From positions 2,110,001 through 2,174,000 of the forward strand of contig JAQFVV010012545.1 of assembly GCA_028023455.1 (NCBI GenBank): a stretch of DNA of 64,000 nt, read 5' to 3'. The stretch is from Epiperipatus broadwayi. Taxonomy: Eukaryota > Onychophora > Udeonychophora > Euonychophora > Peripatidae. A program made the translations under genes and the position numbers. The notes below the pieces were generated by a model. The model made no database searches, had not been told where the DNA came from, and was given only the letters and a program-made list of their open reading frames with translations. Positions 58,609 through 64,000 of this stretch are shown here, piece by piece; within the stretch, counting starts at the first letter, position 1; each line of letters begins with the position of its first letter.

Positions 58609-58877
58609 GATAATGTCCATTAAATAAAAAAACACTTAACTTTTGATATTACTAAGAAACTATCAATTACTACTAATTGAACAATTCCTGAGGAAAAGCA
58701 AGTTTTTCTCATAAACCTGTAATAGCTCTTTTTTTGTTTGAGACTTCCAACAAAAAGAGCTATTACAACTTTATGAAAAAAACTTGCGTTACCTCAGGAA
58801 TTGTTCATTTAGTAGTAATTGATAGTTTTTTTAGTATCATCAAAAGTTAAGTGTTTCTCTATTTAATGGATATTATC
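58609..58877. repeat. Foldback element with ~129-bp arms
   Basis: Arms 58609-58738 and 58749-58877 are inverted copies at about 85-90% identity, with a centre of about 10 bp. Recognisable: AATAGCTCTTTTT near 58721 against AAAAAGAGCTATT near 58754. Outer ends GATAATGTCCATTAAAT and its complement. Probably a MITE. No hammerhead core found. Confidence 0.82.
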
Positions 58878-58882
58878 TTTTC

Positions 58883-58921
<39 letters not shown>

Positions 58922-61548
58922 ACCATATATATATATTCTAACCATATATTAATTTACAATTCGATTATAAACTCTAACAAAATAGTTCTTCACTAAATGT
59001 AATAAAGTAATCTTAAATGGATTCTGTGAAATATTATATACTCTTGAATAATGTTGAGATTCTTAAAAGATGATGATGATGATCATAACATAAGGTAAGC
59101 TCAGTGGTTGGTTAAATAAAACAATTCAGCTACCAAGATATGTATTTAAAATAAAGGAAGAAAAATTTTGAAATAATAATAACAAAATACAATTGCACTT
59201 TTAAAATATATCTCCCAATAGACTTTTATATCTGATGGAATCTTTTATATAATGTACAATTATTTCCTTTACTTTTTGTAGAGTGAATAATAATATCTTT
59301 ATAATGATATAATAAATAATAATGAATTCTTATGCCATCACTAAACTTATAAATCAAATGAATAAAATAGTTCTTAATAATACAATAATAGGATCTCAGG
59401 GCTCTTCTCTTATATTTTATCAAATAAGATAGTAATATTATGTTATAAGGCAAATGACTGGCATCCTAGCAGGCTCTAGAAAACATACACTTTCTAATAA
59501 GCTAATGTACCATACAAAGATCACAGAATGAAGTGCTTACTCTAATCAACAAATACATAAAAATAACAATAATTAAATTAAAATTTAAAGTACTCATAAC
59601 CTTTTGTCTATGATGGTATTCAAATAAGAGAAAGAAAAGGGTGCATTTCATTTCCTTCTCTTATCCCTTAACAACATAAATAAAATAATCAATTTATAAT
59701 GTTTGGATTCTGTGAATGTGATAGATAAATAATGTGCACCTGAAAAATGAATAGATACATCCATTGCAAAAATTAAGTGAACAATTATTAATTTATAATA
59801 ATTCTGATTGTGGAAATGAAATATTTATAACATGTTTTCTCATCAAATATTGATAATTTTGGATCACAAGAATATTAATCATCTGATTTGAAAATATATC
59901 TTTTATATTGTGGAACCAAGAAAAATAATTTCATATAGAAAAATACTCATATAACTAAATTTTAATAATTCATAAAATACATTTATTGTAAGTTAAACAT
60001 CAATAAATTATTTACCAAAAATAAATAAATAAATAACATTTTGAAAGCCATAGGCTACTCATGGCACTGTAACATTATATTCGAATGAATAATAAGCACA
60101 AAATAACTCCATTGACAGCTTGTTATTTACAATATGGGCTAATTTTAAAATTATTAAAAAAAATTCCAAAGCTATGGTTAAATTATTTACCTAATACCTT
60201 ACAATTTATTCTAGTGAAATAAAATATAGCATTAAACAAACATTTAATGCAATTAGGAATAATAGTTATACTATATAACTGGCTTACACTATAAGCTGAA
60301 TAACATTTCTCAATATTTTATAACTAAGCAATTACTTTTGATATTTTAATATTGACTCAACATTGTTTATAAAATAAAACTATGTCCAATACAACCTATT
60401 ACCGATTTTAAAATTAGCTAGCTCAAATGATCATGACAATTATCATTATAAAATCACAGAGTGATTATTGACAAGAACTATTTTATAGAAAAGGTAAATT
60501 AAACAGAGCGCATTCATCAGAAGTCATATACACCCTGATATTTAATTTATTTGATATCCACACAATAACATTTAAAGTTTAAATTTTAAAAGACATACAA
60601 ACACCTCAGTGAGTTTCTTCATATGATGCATATCAAAATGACATTCTGTATATGTATTCCTATTATGCTATGATTTAAATTGAACACTTAAACTTATAAA
60701 ATCCTGTTGGTTTGCTTGTGGACTGCTGGAAAAGCACAGTAACACAATACGGACACTATCATATACAAGCAAAAGCACTAAATTTCCTAAGTTCATCTGA
60801 GGAAAGAACTACCTTAAAACTAGCTTATCATTGCCATTTCATTCAAAATACAATACTCTACATCTTTAATGGAGGAAAAATGAATATGTCAAAAGCACAT
60901 GAGGGACAATATAATAAAATAAGCTCTTTAGAGTGAGAATATAACCATAATAATGATGTCATCCAAGCTTATCTCTCAGGCATAAAGGTAAGTGTGGATA
61001 CAGTCTCACCACCTAAAAAAAGGGAAAAGCACACCTCAAAATTGATCCTCTCCATGGGATCTAGCTATCCTAGCTATGCATTAAAATATTCTGAAAATAT
61101 GAAAACACTGTCCTCTCATGGCAAGTATAGAGAAATAATGGGGAGAATATCTCTATCATGAAAAATATAATAAGCATCCAATAAAATCTATAACTACAAA
61201 GCATAATCTAATTCTACTATTGGCAAGATACAAATTTCACATAAAAAGTAATAGCTTATATTAATGCTATACTCCACACATTAAACAATGTCTGAAACCA
61301 ATGAGATAAGCATTAGTCAAATGACTACAAATATAGTAAAACAGCATAATAAAAATTTGCATAAGACAAAGAATACACATATATGTAATAAGTATTATAA
61401 ATATTGATAAACTTATAGTGGACAGACTGACACAATAAATATTATTAACTGTTTAGCTAAAATGAAATAAATTCTGTTCTCATAATGAATTTCAAAATGT
61501 AATATTCCCATTAATAGTAATAATAAGAATATTAAACTTCTGATAAAC

Positions 61549-61555
<7 letters not shown>
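58878..61555. other. Noncoding, AT-rich
   Basis: (TA)n tract at about 58887-58918. A GATGATGATGAT run at 59071-59083 may be a LINE tail. A 74-codon plus-strand frame (60712-60936) has no recognised homology. No STRA6-like exon identified. Confidence 0.5.
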
Positions 61556-61584
<29 letters not shown>

Positions 61585-61590
61585 ATATAT

Positions 61591-61620
<30 letters not shown>
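61556..61620. repeat. (TA)n microsatellite
   Basis: About 65 bp of TA repeats with an internal TGATATATATATCA palindrome. Abuts the left end of the family C array; a shorter TA tract (63883-63901) abuts the right end. Confidence 0.9.
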
Positions 61621-61624
<4 letters not shown>

Positions 61625-61710
61625 TGGAGCTTTACCAAGACCTCCAGACAAGCATATTTGTTTACATAAACATCAGAGTCAATATTCACTGTCTCTTTCA
61701 TTTTGCTCCA

Positions 61711-61757
61711 CCCTCAGATCAGCTGATTTCAAGCTGATTTGCTCTCATCAGTGAGGG
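61711..61757 (-). ncRNA. Hammerhead ribozyme, family C copy 1
   Basis: The minus strand reads CCCTCA (stem I 5' strand), CTGATGA, GAGC, loop AAATCA, GCTT (stem II, 4 bp including G-U), GAA, palindrome ATCAGCTGAT (stem III), C17, TGAGGG (stem I 3' strand, 6 perfect pairs). All invariant hammerhead bases are present: C3 to A9, G12 to A14, A15.1-U16.1, H17. Cleavage is predicted between 61717 and 61716 (minus-strand order). The self-complementary stem III with a 2-nt loop suggests that two RNAs pair to form the active dimer, as reported for short-stem-III hammerheads. Beyond stem I an internal loop follows, where loop-loop contacts usually form. Confidence 0.85.
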
Positions 61758-62124
61758 ATAGAAGTTAGAAACTAGACTTAAATATTAACTCCAAGCGTTT
61801 ATGCAAAATGTTTCTATCAGTTTGCAAGCATGAATTTTTTAGACACCTAAATGTCTTCAAACTCAGCCTATCAAACTAGATAGCTATATGGGTCTGATAT
61901 CAGTTCAGATTCTCCACATAGTGAAAGCTTCTGCAATCTATATCATTGCAAGAAAACTTTAAAGGTACATTTATGAAAACCAAAAACAAGCTTTATATAT
62001 GTAAAAACCTGCTATCGCTTGTATTAATGATCAATAGATGGAGCTTTACCAAGACCTCCAAACAAGCGTATTTGTTTACATAAACGTCAGAGTCAATATT
62101 CACTGTCTCTTTCATTTTGCTCCA

Positions 62125-62171
62125 CCCTCAGATCAGCTGATTTCAAGCTGATTTGCTCTCATCAGTGAGGG
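62125..62171 (-). ncRNA. Hammerhead ribozyme, family C copy 2
   Basis: Core identical to copy 1, 414 bp to the right. Cleavage predicted between 62131 and 62130 (minus-strand order), so the monomer released between copies 2 and 1 would be 414 nt. Confidence 0.85.
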
Positions 62172-62534
62172 ATAGAAGTTAGAAACTAGACCTAAATATT
62201 AACTCCAAGCATTTATGCAAAACATTTCTATCAGTTTGCAAGCATAAATTTTTTAGACACCTAAATGTCCTCAAACTCAGCCTATCAAACTAGATAGCTA
62301 TATGGGTCTTATATCAGTTCAGATTCTCCACATAGTGAAAGCTTCTGCAATCTATATCATTGCAAGAAAACTTTAAAGGTACATTTATGAAAAACAAAAA
62401 CAAGTTTTATATACGTAAAAACCTGCTATCGCTTGTATTAATGACCAATAGATGAAGCTTTACCAAGACCTCCAAACGTATTTGTTTACATAAACATCAG
62501 AGTCAATATTCACTGTCTCTTTCATTTTGCTCCA

Positions 62535-62581
62535 CCCTCAGATCAGCTGATTTCAAGCTGATTTGCTCTCATCAGTGAGGG
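62535..62581 (-). ncRNA. Hammerhead ribozyme, family C copy 3
   Basis: Core identical to copies 1 and 2, 410 bp from copy 2. Identity of three 47-nt cores while flanks vary slightly is compatible with selection or recent amplification. Confidence 0.85.
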
Positions 62582-63269
62582 ATAGAAGTTAGAAACTAGA
62601 CCTAAATATTAACTCCAAGCGTTTATGCAAAACGTTTCTATCAGTTTGCAAGCATGAATTTTTTAGACACCTAAATGTCTTCAAACTCAGCCTATCAAAC
62701 TAGATAGCTATATGGGTCTGATATCAGTTCAGATTCTCCACATAGTGAAAGCTTCTGCAATCTATATCATTGCAAGAAAACTTTAAAGGTACATTTATGA
62801 AAAACAAAAACAAGTTTTATATACGTAAAAACCTGCTATTGCTTGTATTAATGATCAATAGATGGAGCTTTACCAAGACCTCCAAACAAGCGTATTTGAG
62901 GGTTTACATAAACGTCAGAGACAGTGAATATTGACTCTGATGTTTATGTAAACAAATATGCTTGTTTGGAGGTCTTGGTAAAGCTCCATCTATTGATCAT
63001 TAATACAAGCGATAGCAGGTTTTTACGTATATAAAACTTGTTTTTGTTTTTCATAAATGTACCTTTAAAGTTTTCTTGCAATGATATAGATTGCAGAAGC
63101 TTTCACTATGTGGAGAATCTGAACTGATATCAGACCCATATAGCTATCTAGTTTGATAGGCTGAGTTTGAAGACATTTAGGTGTCTAAAAAATTCATGCT
63201 TGCAAACTGATAGAAACGTTTTGCATAAACGCTTGGAGTTAATATTTAGGTCTAGTTTCTAACTTCTAT

Positions 63270-63317
63270 CCCTTCACTGATGAGAGCAAATCAGCTTGAA
63301 ATCAGCTGATCTGAGGG
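63270..63317 (+). ncRNA. Hammerhead ribozyme, family C copy 4
   Basis: Plus strand. Same core, except that the 5' strand of stem I is CCCTTCA (one inserted T, a bulge). CTGATGA at 63277-63283, C17 at 63311, TGAGGG at 63312-63317. Probably still foldable. Confidence 0.8.
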
Positions 63318-63684
63318 TGGAGCAAAATGAAAGAGACAGTGAATATTGACTCTGACATTTATGTAAACAAATATGCTTGTTTGGAGGTCTTGGTAAAGCT
63401 CCATCTATTGATCATTAATACAAGCGATAGCAGGTTTTTACGTATATAAAACTTGTTTTTGTTTTTCATAAATGTACCTTTAAAGTTTTCTTGCAATGAT
63501 ATAGATTGCAGAAGCTTTCACTATGTGGAGAATCTGAACTGATATCAGACCCATATAGCTATCTAGTTTGATAGGCTGAGTTTGAAGACATTTAGGTGTC
63601 TAAAAAATTTATGCTTGCAAACTGATAGAAACGTTTTGCATAAACACTTGGAGTTAATATTTAGGTCTAGTTTCTAACTTCTAT

Positions 63685-63731
63685 CCCTCACTGATGAGAG
63701 CAAATCAGCTTGAAATCAGCTGATCTGAGGA
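63685..63731 (+). ncRNA. Hammerhead ribozyme, family C copy 5
   Basis: CTGATGA at 63691-63697, C17 at 63725, then TGAGGA (last base changed, so stem I has five pairs). Predicted cleavage sites of copies 4 and 5 are exactly 414 nt apart. Confidence 0.83.
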
Positions 63732-63901
63732 TGGAGCAAAATGAGAGAGACAGTGAATATTGACTCTGATGTTTATGTAAACAAATACACTTGTTTGGAG
63801 GTCTTGGTAAAGCTCCATCTATTGATCATTAATATAAGCGATAGCAGGTTTTTAGGTATATAAAACTTGTTTTTGTTTTTCATATATATATATATATATA
63901 T

Positions 63902-64000
63902 TGTAACCTCTGCTCTCTTCACTTGTTTACTTTATTAGATTTATAAATGCCCAGGCGCCAATTCTATACAAGATAGAATAAAATTTATAATTGTAAATTG
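63902..64000. other. Possible start of another TGTAAC element
   Basis: Directly after the (TA)n tract the sequence begins TGTAACCTCTGC and becomes less AT-rich (CCCAGGCGCCAATTC). This resembles the TGTAAC starts at 27774 and 38871. The window ends before it can be identified. Confidence 0.3.

Larger units (their letters stand above)
61621..63884. repeat. Hammerhead family C array: giant inverted repeat of ~414-bp units
   Basis: The left arm holds three complete direct units (starts near 61621, 62036 and 62449) and a partial fourth to about 62920. There the sequence turns around, and the right arm carries two full inverted units and a partial third to about 63880. Units are about 95% identical. 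Each complete unit has one hammerhead core. Distances between predicted cleavage sites are 414 and 410 nt on the left and 414 nt on the right. Tandem, ribozyme-bearing, RT-less units of this size match metazoan retrozymes or Penelope-like terminal repeats. No frame is conserved. Confidence 0.93.

Noticed and set aside
58609-58877. Hammerhead core in the foldback element
   Set aside because: No CTGANGA followed by GAA at suitable spacing on either strand.
60712-60936. 74-codon plus-strand frame as a possible gene or STRA6-like exon
   Set aside because: Wrong strand for STRA6, no splice or homology support, length expected by chance in open AT-rich DNA.

Overview
The window is invertebrate-animal nuclear DNA: very AT-rich (roughly 70% or more, judged by eye), sparsely genic, with spliced exons, poly(A) signals and nested transposable elements. 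No bacterial or organellar gene organisation is present. The phylum cannot be fixed from this sequence. A STRA6-like gene, an intronless TRMT10C, Ty3/gypsy, RTE, hAT and tRNA-SINE remnants, and Penelope/retrozyme-type hammerhead repeats would fit a chelicerate, mollusc or similar invertebrate.

Host genes. Two are recognised, both on the minus strand. TRMT10C (MRPP1, mitochondrial tRNA m1R9 methyltransferase and RNase P subunit) is a single open reading frame at 2779-3891. Upstream of it in the same orientation are the last three coding exons of a STRA6-like membrane receptor/transporter: 43168-43331, 24495-24638 and 14794-14933. Their reading phases join correctly across introns of about 9.6 and 18.5 kb. 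No exon further 5' was recognised between 43.3 kb and the window end.

Transposons, left to right. A gypsy RNase H fragment lies at 1-320. A deleted antisense gypsy element occupies 5008-7883 and a hAT MITE with an 8-bp target duplication 9322-9681. The second STRA6 intron visible here (24.6-43.2 kb) contains a gypsy element (26996-42720) of the same family. That element was split by a 13.26-kb LTR element (27774-41033) with about 2.6-kb LTRs and only gag-protease coding, and this in turn carries three later insertions. Further right are an RTE LINE with nested insertions (43.64-46.49 kb), a 4.4-kb insertion (46978-51402), two tRNA-like SINEs, a jockey-like LINE fragment and an RTE 3' end (58083-58560).

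Most notable signal. Three unrelated families of inverted repeats each carry a hammerhead self-cleaving ribozyme core: CTGATGA, stem II, GAA, a self-complementary stem III, NUH, and a matching stem I. Family C (61621-63884) has five cores in 410-414-nt tandem monomers. Family B (18.2-19.5, 21.0-21.8, 25.2-25.5, 53.2-54.5 kb) has about 474-nt monomers, and family A (2.3, 12.8, 54.7 kb plus remnants) has weaker cores. Wherever both orientations are present at a locus, the left copies are on the minus strand and the right copies on the plus strand, so the arrays diverge from a central junction. This matches what is known of Penelope-like elements and retrozymes, but no Penelope reverse transcriptase is in the window.
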